Under the pieces are notes generated by a model. That model ran no database searches, was not told the DNA's origin, and saw only the letters and a program-made list of their open reading frames with translations. Shown in pieces: positions 1-6,593 of a stretch of 11,730 bases of DNA. Source of the DNA: Candidatus Aminicenantes bacterium UBA4085 (GTDB taxonomy: Bacteria > Acidobacteriota > Aminicenantia > Aminicenantales > UBA4085); contig DFYJ01000005.1 of the NCBI GenBank assembly GCA_002383325.1, forward strand, positions 220-11,949. Reading direction: 5' to 3'. Position numbers and translations under genes: made by a program. How positions within the stretch are numbered: position 1 is the stretch's first letter; the number at the start of each line of letters is the position of its first letter.

Positions 1-878
1 TGGGCCATGGCCGCGATGCGGGGCATGTCGATGTCCTGGTTGGCGGGCTGTTTGATCAGGTCCTTGTAGGAGGCGGGGATGCGCGGGTAGGGCTGGACCC
101 AGCCGCCGTCAAGCCAGAGGATGTCGACCGGGCCGTAGCCGGTCATCAGCTCCTCGATCTGGGCGTAGGTAAAATCCTTGAATTTTTTCCAGCGCTCGGG
201 GTATTTGTCCGTGTCGTAGTTGACATGGCGGTCGGGAGTGGCCCACTCCGGGGCCCAGTAATCGGGCGAGTGCCAGTCGGGCTTGGAGAAGTAGGCCCCG
301 ATGCCGAAGCCCTCGGCCCGGAAGGCGTCGAAGATGCCCTTGAGAATGTTGGCCCGGGGATCCTTGGCAAAAGGCACGTCCGGCCCGGTGATGCGGTAAT
401 CCGTCTGCTTCGTATCGAACATGCAGAAGCCGTCGTGGTGCTTGCTGGTATGGACGACATAGCGCATGCCGGCCGCCTTGGCCGCCTTAGCCCAGACGGC
501 CGGATCGAACTTGACCGGATTGAAGGTCTTGGGCAGGGCTTCATAGCGGCGCTTGTATTCGACGTAATCGGGAATCGAGCGGCGGCACCAGGGCACGTCC
601 TCGGAGCAGATGCTCCAGGACTCGACGACACCCCATTGGCTGTAGGGGCCCCAGTGCATCATCAGTCCGAACTTCTGGTCCTGGAACCACTCCAGCTTTT
701 TAAGGACCAGGGGATCGGTCTCCTTGTCCGCGGCCTGTTCCGCCTGGACGGGCGCGGCGGCTTCCGTCCCCATTGCCGGGAGCGTGGCCGGCGGCTCTTT
801 CCAGGAAGCGTAACCCGCCGCGACGGCGACGGCCAGGATGGCCGTCAGGCCGAGGGAGATGATCGTGCGCTTGCTCAT
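1..878 (-). CDS. Secreted alpha-L-fucosidase, GH29 (paralog 1), 3' end beyond window
   Basis: A retaining exo-glycosidase that removes terminal alpha-L-fucose, probably in the periplasm or outside the cell. About 292 residues are visible, and the frame is open to the left edge, so the C-terminal part is missing. Residues 1-22 form a hydrophobic export signal after a basic start (MSKR), followed by an Ala/Glu/Pro-rich linker to about residue 52. The (beta/alpha)8 catalytic domain then shows the GH29 hallmarks: MMHWG (H75), SKHHDGF (H147, H148, D149), a YFSKPDWHSPDY stretch, and ILWLDGGW, whose Asp (D257) sits where GH29 places the nucleophile. I chose the ATG at 878 because GGCGGAG lies just upstream; an in-frame ATG at 893 would swallow that ribosome site. 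It is transcribed away from the kinase gene and resembles the GH29 gene at 7777-9150 in fold and motifs, but is clearly diverged. Family call firm; substrate specificity unknown. Confidence 0.9.
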   Translation of the reverse strand, partial: MSKRTIISLGLTAILAVAVAAGYASWKEPPATLPAMGTEAAAPVQAEQAADKETDPLVLKKLEWFQDQKFGLMMHWGPYSQWGVVESWSICSEDVPWCRRSIPDYVEYKRRYEALPKTFNPVKFDPAVWAKAAKAAGMRYVVHTSKHHDGFCMFDTKQTDYRITGPDVPFAKDPRANILKGIFDAFRAEGFGIGAYFSKPDWHSPDYWAPEWATPDRHVNYDTDKYPERWKKFKDFTYAQIEELMTGYGPVDILWLDGGWVQPYPRIPASYKDLIKQPANQDIDMPRIAAMA

Positions 879-907
879 GACTCCGCCTTTCATCACCGGA
901 TGCCCGC

Positions 908-937
908 ATTGTAACCCGCTCCGCCGACTTCGTCCAA
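908..937 (-). promoter_or_regulatory. Candidate sigma70-type promoter for the left GH29 gene
   Basis: On the minus strand a TACAAT box (908-913, five of six consensus) lies 18 bases from TTGGAC (932-937, three of six). Transcription would start near 900, giving a leader of about 20 bases with the GGCGGAG ribosome site. The -10 box is good and the -35 box weak. Confidence 0.45.
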
Positions 938-957
938 CAGCCCATCCGCCCGCATCC

Positions 958-986
958 TTGCGCCCCGCTCCCGAATCGACTAACAT
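958..986 (+). promoter_or_regulatory. Weak candidate promoter for the receiver/kinase-like gene
   Basis: TTGCGC (958-963), a 17-base spacer and TAACAT (981-986) give three-of-six and four-of-six matches to sigma70 boxes. It sits about 30 bases before the ATG at 1016, in the 137-base divergent gap shared with the fucosidase gene. AGGACGAG (1001-1008) is the only ribosome-site-like sequence. This is a weak call. Confidence 0.3.
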
Positions 987-1015
987 GGACGCCCGCTCGC
1001 AGGACGAGCGGCGCC

Positions 1016-2749
1016 ATGAGCAAGAAACGCATTCTCCTTGTTGATGACGACCTGTTCGGCTCTTCCTTTGTCCGGGACGCGCTGAAATCCGAGGGCTGGG
1101 ACATTTCCCTGGCCGCGTCCGGCGAGCAGGCCCTGGCCGGCCTGGCCGCCGGGTCCCGGCCCGATGTCGTCCTGATGGACCTCGATCTCGGCCCCGGCCG
1201 CATGGACGGGGAGGAAGCCGCGCGGTGCATTCGGGAGCGATGGGACATCCCAGTCCTCTTCCTGCGCCCAGGGGAGGCGGGGACGGCCTTTGCATCGGCG
1301 CCGGTCGGATCCAACGTGGAAGCCATCTTGAAGGGGCCGGGCTGGGAGAAGCTCGTGACAGCGGCGGCCGTCAAGGCCCTGGAGCGGCGCGAAGCCGAGC
1401 TGGCCTGCCGCCGCGAGATCGGCATTCTCAAGGAGTTTCTGGAAGCCATCCCCGAACCGGCGGCCCTGCTGGAAGCGGACGGCCGCGTCCTTGCGGCCAA
1501 CGCCGCTTTCGTCGAGGAGGAGGGCGGGGATGCTTTCACCGGACCCGGCGCGGAAGCGGCCGCCCGGTGCCGGGCCGAGCTGGCTGAAGCCATCTCGGCG
1601 GGCGCATCGGTCAGCTTTGAAGAGGAGCGCAACGATCGCCGTTTCCGATTTCTGATCCATCCCGTGTCGGGCGCTTCATCGGATTCCCGACGGGCCGCCC
1701 TCATCCGCCTGGACGTCACGGCGGCCCATCGTCGGGAGGAAGACCTCAAGCAGGCCGGGGAATTCTACCGAAACCTGGCCGAGAGGCTGCCGGAGGCCGT
1801 CATCCAAGCGGGCCCCGATGGAGCCATCCGCTTTGCCAACCAGGCCGCCGCAGACCTGCTGGGCTTCGGCGGGCCAGCTGAGCTGAGCGGCCGGTCCCTC
1901 ATCGGCTTGGTGGCCCAGGAGGCCGATCCGGAGGCGGAGCGGATTCTGCGTGAGCGGCCCGATCGTCCGGAGACCGTCCGGCGGCGCGAGACCAGCCTTC
2001 TGCGCAAGGACGGGGCGCCTTTTGCGGCCGAGATCGGCTTGGCCGTTCCCGCCGGCGCCGAAAGCGGCGGGGGAGGCGTCATCCTCTCGGCTCGTGATGT
2101 CAGCGCCCAGAAGCTGGCGGCGGAGAAGGCGGCCAGGATCCTGGAGGAGAAGACGATACTCCTCAAGGACATCCGCCAGCGCATCAAGAGCAACATGGCC
2201 GTGATCTCCAGTTGGATGTCCCTGGAGTCCGAGCGCCTGCACGACCCCCGTGACCGGGAAATCTCCCGGATGATGAGGAACCGTGTCCGGAGCCTGGCCC
2301 TGGTCTACGAGCGGTTCTACCGCTCGGAGGATGTTCACGGAGTGGACGCCAAGGCCTACCTCGAGCTGCTGGTCCGGCAGATCTTTGAGTCCGGCTCTCC
2401 GCGGCCGGGCCAGATCCGCCTCAATCTGCGACTTGAGAGCTTCCCGCTCGATGTGAAGAGCTCGATGGCTTGCGGCCTGATCGTCACCGAGCTCGTCTCC
2501 AACAGTCTCAGGCACGCCTTTCCCGGCGGGCGCAAGGGGACGCTGGATGTCGTAGCGGAGAGGCGCGGCCAGGGGTTCCTCCTGGCCGTCCACGATGATG
2601 GGATCGGCTACGAGAGGAGCACGGCCGAGCACGCCTCCGATGGACTTGGCCTGAAGATCGTCCGCAGCCAGGTCGAGCTGCTCAAGGGCGTCCTGAAAAT
2701 CCTTGGGGAAACAGGCTCGCTCTTCGAGGTCGAAGTCCCGTCCCTCTGA
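1016..2749 (+). CDS. Receiver-PAS-PAS-HisKA_2/ATPase sensor protein lacking the phosphoacceptor His
   Basis: A 577-residue cytoplasmic two-component-type protein without membrane segments. Order: receiver domain (about 5-115), PAS (about 140-235), PAS (about 250-365), a short coiled-coil linker, a HisKA_2-type dimerisation region (about 380-450) and an HATPase domain (about 470-577). The receiver keeps the acidic pocket (D10-D12), phospho-acceptor D55 and K106, but the usual Thr/Ser of the switch is R84. The ATPase keeps the N-box (ELVSNSLRHAF, N496), G1 (DDGIG, D528) and G2 (GLGLK, 543-547). Family members normally read EIHHRVKNN at the H-box; here it is DIRQRIKSN, with R387 and Q388 in place of the two histidines. 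The fold and ATP site look intact while autophosphorylation on His looks impossible. No partner regulator is adjacent. It could be a pseudokinase, an ATP-dependent sensor or scaffold, or may use another acceptor residue. Architecture call is firm; role unknown. Confidence 0.9.
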   Translation: MSKKRILLVDDDLFGSSFVRDALKSEGWDISLAASGEQALAGLAAGSRPDVVLMDLDLGPGRMDGEEAARCIRERWDIPVLFLRPGEAGTAFASAPVGSNVEAILKGPGWEKLVTAAAVKALERREAELACRREIGILKEFLEAIPEPAALLEADGRVLAANAAFVEEEGGDAFTGPGAEAAARCRAELAEAISAGASVSFEEERNDRRFRFLIHPVSGASSDSRRAALIRLDVTAAHRREEDLKQAGEFYRNLAERLPEAVIQAGPDGAIRFANQAAADLLGFGGPAELSGRSLIGLVAQEADPEAERILRERPDRPETVRRRETSLLRKDGAPFAAEIGLAVPAGAESGGGGVILSARDVSAQKLAAEKAARILEEKTILLKDIRQRIKSNMAVISSWMSLESERLHDPRDREISRMMRNRVRSLALVYERFYRSEDVHGVDAKAYLELLVRQIFESGSPRPGQIRLNLRLESFPLDVKSSMACGLIVTELVSNSLRHAFPGGRKGTLDVVAERRGQGFLLAVHDDGIGYERSTAEHASDGLGLKIVRSQVELLKGVLKILGETGSLFEVEVPSL

Positions 2750-2771
2750 GCCGGCACTCCGGCCCGCTTTT
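2750..2771 (+). terminator. Possible weak terminator after the kinase-like gene
   Basis: A 5-base-pair GC stem (GCCGG 2750-2754, CCGGC 2759-2763) with a CACT loop is followed after four bases by only four T residues (2768-2771). The stem is short and the T-run poor and offset, so this is tentative. It is the only hairpin between this stop codon and the PadR promoter. Confidence 0.3.
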
Positions 2772-2803
2772 CCCCCTAGACCCCGGATAGTTGCCATACG
2801 ATC

Positions 2804-2832
2804 TTGACTTGCGTTGTATCACGATATATATT
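2804..2832 (+). promoter_or_regulatory. Sigma70-type promoter of the padR-polX unit
   Basis: TTGACT (2804-2809, four of six) and TATATT (2827-2832, five of six) are separated by exactly 17 bases. They sit in an AT-rich island that stands out from the GC-rich surroundings. The predicted start is near 2839, about 35 bases before the PadR ATG at 2874. Confidence 0.7.
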
Positions 2833-2852
2833 CAATCCAATTCGTTATATCG
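2817..2852. promoter_or_regulatory. Candidate PadR operator: nested inverted repeats over -10 and start site
   Basis: CGATATA (2822-2828) and TATATCG (2846-2852) form a perfect 7-base inverted repeat with centres 24 bases apart. A second, tighter palindrome, TATC-AC-GATA (2817-2826), overlaps the left arm. Both overlap the -10 box and the expected transcription start, where a repressor would block initiation. PadR-family proteins commonly bind dyad sites in their own promoters, so autoregulation is the natural inference. Binding is not shown. Confidence 0.5.
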
Positions 2853-2873
2853 CCAAAGTCCAAGGAGACAAAC

Positions 2874-3377
2874 ATGCCGAGAGCGCGATACTGGGGCGGG
2901 CCGAGGGGTGAACGTATCTTCCGCAAGGGCGACTTCAAGTACCTCATCATGGATTTGCTGCGCGAGAAGCCCAGGCACGGCTACGAGATCATCCGTGAGC
3001 TCGAAGAAAGGTTCGGTGGATTCTATGCCCCCAGCCCGGGCGCGGTCTATCCGACCCTGCAATGGCTGGAGGAGATGGGCTACGTCACGGTCCAGGCCCA
3101 GGAGGGCAAGAAGACCTATACCATCACCGAAGCCGGGCTCGGCTTCCTGACCGAGAAGGAGAAGGAGACCGAGGAGGTCAAGCGCCAGGTGAAGGGCTGG
3201 TGGGGCGAGTGGAGCGCCGAGATGCGCGACGAGATGAAGGAAGTCATGCGGCTGATGGGAGACATGGGGCGCATGATCGGCCAAAAATCCCGCCAGGCGG
3301 GCCAGGAGAAGCTGCCTCAGGTCAAGACGGCCCTGAGCAACGCCCTGGCCGAGATCGAGAAGATCTTCAAGGGCTAG
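2874..3377 (+). CDS. PadR-family transcriptional regulator
   Basis: A 167-residue DNA-binding repressor-type protein. Residues about 15-95 form the PadR winged helix, with the typical run from RKGDFKYLIMDLL through HGYEIIREL, then YPTLQWLEEMGYV and the wing KKTYTITEAG. Residues about 95-167 are charged and helical, matching the C-terminal dimerisation part of the longer PadR subgroup. The start is the ATG at 2874 because AAGGAG (2862-2867) lies seven bases before it; an in-frame ATG at 2814 lies inside the promoter and is rejected. The gene probably represses its own promoter through the inverted repeats at 2817-2852. PadR proteins often sense phenolics, drugs or other hydrophobic ligands and control transporters, but none is adjacent; polX follows after ten bases. 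Family call is firm, ligand and regulon unknown. Confidence 0.93.
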   Translation: MPRARYWGGPRGERIFRKGDFKYLIMDLLREKPRHGYEIIRELEERFGGFYAPSPGAVYPTLQWLEEMGYVTVQAQEGKKTYTITEAGLGFLTEKEKETEEVKRQVKGWWGEWSAEMRDEMKEVMRLMGDMGRMIGQKSRQAGQEKLPQVKTALSNALAEIEKIFKG

Positions 3378-3387
3378 GGGAGCGCCG

Positions 3388-3903
3388 GTGAAGAACCGGG
3401 AGATCGCGGCGGCGTTCGAGCGGATCGCCGACGCGCTGGATATCAAGGGCGAGCCGGCTTTCAAGGTCCTGGCCTACCGTCGGGCATCCCGCATCCTGGA
3501 CGAACTGGGGGAGGACGTTGCTGCTCTGGCCAAGGAAGATCGCCTGTGCGACATCGACGGCATCGGCGAGGGGCTGGCCAAGAAGATCGCGGAGTACCTT
3601 GAGACGGGCCGCATGGCCAAGGAGGCGGAGGCCGAGAAGGGGTTGCCGCCGGGGCTTTTCGACCTGCTCCAAGTGCCCGGGTTGGGCGCCAAGACGGTCG
3701 GGCTGGCCTTCAAGGCGCTCGGAGTGTCCGGGCTGGATGATCTAAGGCGCGTCATCGCCGACGGTTCTCTGGCTGCCCTCAAGGGTATGGGACCCAAGAA
3801 GGTCGAGAACATCCTCAAGGGAATCGGAGCGCGGGAGAAAGGCCGCGAAAGGCTGCTGTTGAGCGAGGCGGCGGAGATCGCCGAGGCGGCGGTCGCGAGC
3901 TGA
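3388..3903 (+). CDS. polX: DNA polymerase X (PolX), N-terminal fragment (frameshifted gene)
   Basis: A 171-residue N-terminal part of bacterial PolX, a gap-filling DNA repair polymerase with 3'-5' exonuclease activity. It covers the 8-kDa lyase-like domain and the fingers region. Helix-hairpin-helix signatures are visible: DIDGIGEGLAKKI (about residues 53-65), VPGLGAKTVGLAF (about 96-108) and LKGMGPKKVENIL (about 131-143). The start is GTG at 3388, preceded by AGGGGAG at 3376-3382 that overlaps the PadR stop codon, so the two genes are probably translated from one mRNA. The frame ends at TGA 3901-3903, in the middle of the expected polymerase, before the catalytic palm. Homology continues in the next frame back, as AEAAV followed by RELKK. 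Alone, this fragment would lack polymerase and exonuclease active sites. Confidence 0.85.
   Translation: MKNREIAAAFERIADALDIKGEPAFKVLAYRRASRILDELGEDVAALAKEDRLCDIDGIGEGLAKKIAEYLETGRMAKEAEAEKGLPPGLFDLLQVPGLGAKTVGLAFKALGVSGLDDLRRVIADGSLAALKGMGPKKVENILKGIGAREKGRERLLLSEAAEIAEAAVAS
3888..3903 (+). other. Frameshift site splitting polX
   Basis: PolX-like sequence is readable in one frame up to about 3893 and then in the frame one base back from about 3894. Adding one base after the GT at 3892-3893 would restore a continuous AEAAV-RELKK reading. There is no X-XXY-YYZ slippery heptamer here, so programmed -1 frameshifting is not supported. A real one-base deletion or an assembly error is likelier. 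Confidence 0.75.
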
Positions 3904-3953
3904 AGAAGGCCGGGACCGCGGAGCGGATCGAGGCCGCGGGCTCGCTGCGCCGC

Positions 3954-5102
3954 ATGCGCGAGACGATCGGCGACATCGACATTCTGGCGGCGGCCGGGGA
4001 CGCTGAGGCCGCCATCGCCGCCCTGACGGGGTGGACGCGGGTCCGGCGCGTCCTGGCGGCAGGGGAAACCAAAGCCTCGGTTCTCATCGAAACGGACGGG
4101 GGCGAGCGCCAGGTCGATCTCCGCATCGTGGCCTCCGACTCGTTCGGCGCGGCGCTGCAGTACTTCACCGGATCCAAAGCCCACAACGTCAAACTGCGGG
4201 GTTTGGCCAAGGACAGGGGACTCAAGGTCAATGAGTACGGAGTTTTCCGCGGCGGGAAGAAGATCGCCGGCGGCCAGGAGGCCGGCATCTACGAAGCCCT
4301 CGGCTTGCCCTGGATTCCGCCGGAGCTGCGCGAGGATCGGGGCGAGATCGAGCGGGCGGGCGAGGGCCGCCTTCCCGTCCTGATCGAGAGGGCCGACATC
4401 AGGGGCGACCTTCACTGCCATACCAAGGCCAGCGACGGCCGTCTGACGCTCGAGGCGCTGGTCGACCTGGCCCGCTCGATGGGCCACGAATACGTCGCCG
4501 TCTGCGATCATTCGCGCTCGGCCCGCTACGCCGGCGGACTGACGCCGGAGCGGCTCAAGGCCCAGGGCGGCGAGATCGACGCCCTCAACCGGCGGCTCAA
4601 GGGATTCCGTGTCCTGAAAGGCACCGAGGTCGACATCCTGCCGGACGGGAGCATCGACTTCCCGGACAAGGCCCTGGAAGGGCTGGACTTCGTGGTGGCC
4701 TCGGTCCACTCGGCTTTCAAGAAGGACGTCACGGCCCGCATGATCAAGGCTCTGGCCCACCCGGCCGTGGATATGATCGGCCACCCCTCGGGCCGCCTTC
4801 TGACCGGCCGCGAGGGCTACGAAGTGGACTTGGAGAAGGTCATCGAAGCGGCCCGTGAGCGCGGCAAAGCGATGGAGCTCAATTGCCACGTCGATCGGCT
4901 CGACCTGGGCGATATCCGCTTGCGGATGGCCAAGGACAAGGGCGTCCGCATCGGCCTCGGCACCGACACGCATGATGCCGACGGCCCGGCCATGATGCGC
5001 TTCGGGATCGGCCAGGCCCGACGGGGGTGGCTGGAGAATTCCGACGTCCTGAACACGCTGACGGCGGCCGGTTTGGCCGCCTGGCGCCGTTCCCGAAAAT
5101 AG
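3954..5102 (+). CDS. polX: DNA polymerase X (PolX), C-terminal palm plus PHP domain (frameshifted gene)
   Basis: The C-terminal two-thirds of PolX. Homology starts upstream at about 3894 (RELKKAG and then GSLRRMRET), but the first ordinary in-frame start codon is ATG 3954. That ATG cuts the GSLRR nucleotide-binding motif, so it is unlikely to be a natural start. From this ATG, the palm catalytic aspartates are D7 and D9 (GDIDIL) and D55 (RQVDLRIV). The PHP exonuclease domain spans about residues 148-370, with metal-ligand motifs DLHCHTKASDG (H154, H156), CDHS, GTEVDIL, SVHSAF, GHPSGR, LNCHVDRLDL and GTDTHDAD (D338, H340). Joined to the upstream fragment the protein would be about 571 residues, the usual PolX length. 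Every catalytic motif is intact, so the damage is either recent or a sequencing artefact. Confidence 0.85.
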   Translation: MRETIGDIDILAAAGDAEAAIAALTGWTRVRRVLAAGETKASVLIETDGGERQVDLRIVASDSFGAALQYFTGSKAHNVKLRGLAKDRGLKVNEYGVFRGGKKIAGGQEAGIYEALGLPWIPPELREDRGEIERAGEGRLPVLIERADIRGDLHCHTKASDGRLTLEALVDLARSMGHEYVAVCDHSRSARYAGGLTPERLKAQGGEIDALNRRLKGFRVLKGTEVDILPDGSIDFPDKALEGLDFVVASVHSAFKKDVTARMIKALAHPAVDMIGHPSGRLLTGREGYEVDLEKVIEAARERGKAMELNCHVDRLDLGDIRLRMAKDKGVRIGLGTDTHDADGPAMMRFGIGQARRGWLENSDVLNTLTAAGLAAWRRSRK

Positions 5103-5119
5103 GGGTACGAGCTCTTGTC

Positions 5120-5147
5120 GCCCTCAGATCCGATAGGATGTGAGGGC
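5120..5147. repeat. Hairpin downstream of polX
   Basis: GCCCTCA (5120-5126) pairs perfectly with TGAGGGC (5141-5147). Inside, after one G-G mismatch, ATCC (5128-5131) pairs with GGAT (5136-5139) around a GATA loop. It begins 18 bases after the polX stop. No T-run follows on either strand, so it is not a classical intrinsic terminator; it could protect an mRNA 3' end. Its right arm overlaps the first bases of the inverted-repeat element. Confidence 0.6.
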
Positions 5148-5264
5148 AGTATACGTAATTCCCTATTTCTTAAGGGCTGCCAAGAACAGAGGGGGCCGAT
5201 ATGCGTCAATCCCGGTTTCTTTGGTGGGAGATCTGCCATAATTAGGGAATTACGTATACTGTCC
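5144..5264. mobile_element. MITE-like palindromic element with 19-base terminal inverted repeats
   Basis: CAGTATACGTAATTCCCTA (5147-5165) recurs exactly as its reverse complement at 5243-5261. The pairing extends outward through one G-T position to GGG (5144-5146) and TCC-C (5262-5264), giving a 22-position stem in a 121-base element. The 77-base interior has no coding frame of note, and I see no target-site duplication. From general knowledge, short palindromes ending in a GGGACAGTATAC-like sequence resemble non-autonomous elements mobilised by REP-associated or other transposases, but no transposase gene is in this window. The structure is certain; the mobile-element reading is inference. 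Confidence 0.6.
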
Positions 5265-5298
5265 CCCATTTAACTGCCGGGTGCATCGGACTTTTTCC

Positions 5299-5327
5299 TT
5301 GATTTACGGTCGGAATTCCCGTATTTT
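5299..5327 (+). promoter_or_regulatory. Candidate promoter of the fabF unit
   Basis: TTGATT (5299-5304) and TATTTT (5322-5327), each matching four of six consensus bases, are 17 bases apart. A perfect palindrome, GGAATTCC (5312-5319), lies in the spacer and could be an operator half-core. The predicted start near 5334 leaves only about nine bases before the TTG start codon at 5343, so the mRNA would have almost no leader. Confidence 0.45.
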
Positions 5328-5342
5328 TATCCCCGGGATGTT

Positions 5343-6593
5343 TTGTCAGACAGCAGAGTCGTCATCACGGGTCTGGGCGTCGTCACGCCGATCGGCATCG
5401 GTCTGCCCGAGTTCTGGCCCAACCTCCTGGCCGGGACGAACGGCGTCTCCCGCCTGACCGCTTTCGATGTCTCCGCTTTTCCCTCGACCATGGCCGCGGA
5501 GGTGCGCGGCTTCGATCCGGGACGCTGGATCGATCCCAAGTCGGCGGCCCGCATGGACCGCTTCAGCCAATTCGCGGTAGCCGCGGCCGACCTGGCCATG
5601 GCCGATAGCGGCCTGGCGAGCCGTCCTTTCGACGGCGAGCGGGCCGGGGTCATCATCGGCTCGGGCATCGGAGGCTCGGAGACGATCGAGAGCGGCCATG
5701 CCCGGCTGGCCGGGAAAGGGGTGCGCGGGCTCGATCCCTTCCTCGTCTCCAAGCTCCTGGTCAATATGGCCGCCTGCATGGTGTCCATCCGTTTCGGCTT
5801 GAAAGGGCCCCTCTCGGCGCCCTCCGTCGCCTGCTCCACTGGGGCGAACGCCATCGGAGACGCCTTCCGGATCCTGGCCCGAGGGGACGCCGACATCATG
5901 CTGGCCGGAGGGTCCGAGGCCTGCCTGACCCCGATGGCCTACGGCGGGTTCTGCGCCAACCGCTCGATGTCCCGCCGCAATGACCGGATCGATACGGCCT
6001 CGAGGCCTTTCGACAAGGGGCGGGACGGGTTCGTCATGGGCGAAGGGGCGGGGGTGGCGGTCCTGGAGAGGCTTGAGCATGCCCGCGGCCGGGGCGCCCG
6101 CATCTACGCCGAGATGGCCGGCTACGGGAACACGGCGGATGCCTTCCATTTCACGGCTCCCGATCCCGAAGCCGGGGGGATGATCCGGGCCATGCGCCGG
6201 GCGCTGGATGACGCCGGCCTGCCCCCGGAAGCGATCGGCCACATCAACGCCCATGGCACCTCGACCGTCCTCAATGACAAGCTGGAAAGCGCCGCCATCC
6301 GGGCCGTCTTCGGGCCGCGGGCCGGGATGATCAAGGTCAGCGCCATCAAGTCGATGATCGGCCATCTCCTGGCCGCCGCCGGCGCCGTGGAGTTCGCGGC
6401 CGCGGTCCTGAGCGTTCATGAAGGGATCGTCCCCCCGACCATCAACTATCAACAGCCCGATCCGGATTGCCCCTTGGACTACGTCACGCGCGGCCCCGAG
6501 ACGATCGAGCTGCGGGCCGCTCTCAGCAATTCCTTCGGCTTTGGCGGGGGCAATGTCTGCCTGGCCGTCAAGCGATTCGAGAATCAGCCATGA
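5343..6593 (+). CDS. fabF: 3-oxoacyl-[acyl-carrier-protein] synthase II (FabF/KAS II type)
   Basis: A cytoplasmic condensing enzyme that extends an acyl chain on acyl carrier protein with malonyl-ACP. The 416-residue length is normal for FabF. The N-terminus VVITGLGVVTPIG is typical, and the Cys-His-His triad is complete: C164 in VACSTGAN, H304 in NAHGTST and H341 in KSMIGH, with K336 beside it. The C-terminal NSFGFGGGN loop is present. The start is TTG at 5343: there is no ATG, GTG or TTG upstream in frame before a stop at 5271, and the nearby ATG at 5338 is out of frame. No strong ribosome site precedes it, which fits the very short leader predicted from the candidate promoter. Its stop codon overlaps the next gene's start (ATGA at 6590-6593). 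No acp, fabD, fabG or fabZ gene is visible here, so it may be a secondary ketosynthase rather than the housekeeping one. Confidence 0.93.
   Translation: MSDSRVVITGLGVVTPIGIGLPEFWPNLLAGTNGVSRLTAFDVSAFPSTMAAEVRGFDPGRWIDPKSAARMDRFSQFAVAAADLAMADSGLASRPFDGERAGVIIGSGIGGSETIESGHARLAGKGVRGLDPFLVSKLLVNMAACMVSIRFGLKGPLSAPSVACSTGANAIGDAFRILARGDADIMLAGGSEACLTPMAYGGFCANRSMSRRNDRIDTASRPFDKGRDGFVMGEGAGVAVLERLEHARGRGARIYAEMAGYGNTADAFHFTAPDPEAGGMIRAMRRALDDAGLPPEAIGHINAHGTSTVLNDKLESAAIRAVFGPRAGMIKVSAIKSMIGHLLAAAGAVEFAAAVLSVHEGIVPPTINYQQPDPDCPLDYVTRGPETIELRAALSNSFGFGGGNVCLAVKRFENQP

Larger units (their letters stand above)
5103..5342. other. Gene-free intergenic region, 240 bases
   Basis: No plausible coding sequence lies between polX and fabF. 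The gap holds, in order, a hairpin (5120-5147), a palindromic MITE-like element (5144-5264) and a candidate fabF promoter (5299-5327). Its base composition is clearly more AT-rich than the flanking genes. Confidence 0.8.

Noticed and set aside
225..914. 229-codon plus-strand open frame at the left edge
   Set aside because: It is the antisense of the minus-strand GH29 gene, whose motifs are unmistakable.
3888..3903. Programmed -1 ribosomal frameshift in polX
   Set aside because: No slippery heptamer is present at the junction, and PolX is not known to me to need frameshifting.
3474..4973. Long open frame on the minus strand (499 codons) opposite polX
   Set aside because: It is antisense to a gene with clear PolX motifs, its translation is compositionally biased and shows no family motif. 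High-GC codon structure creates such frames.
5144..5264. CRISPR repeat or intrinsic terminator
   Set aside because: There are only two inverted copies, no direct-repeat array, and no T-run after the stem.
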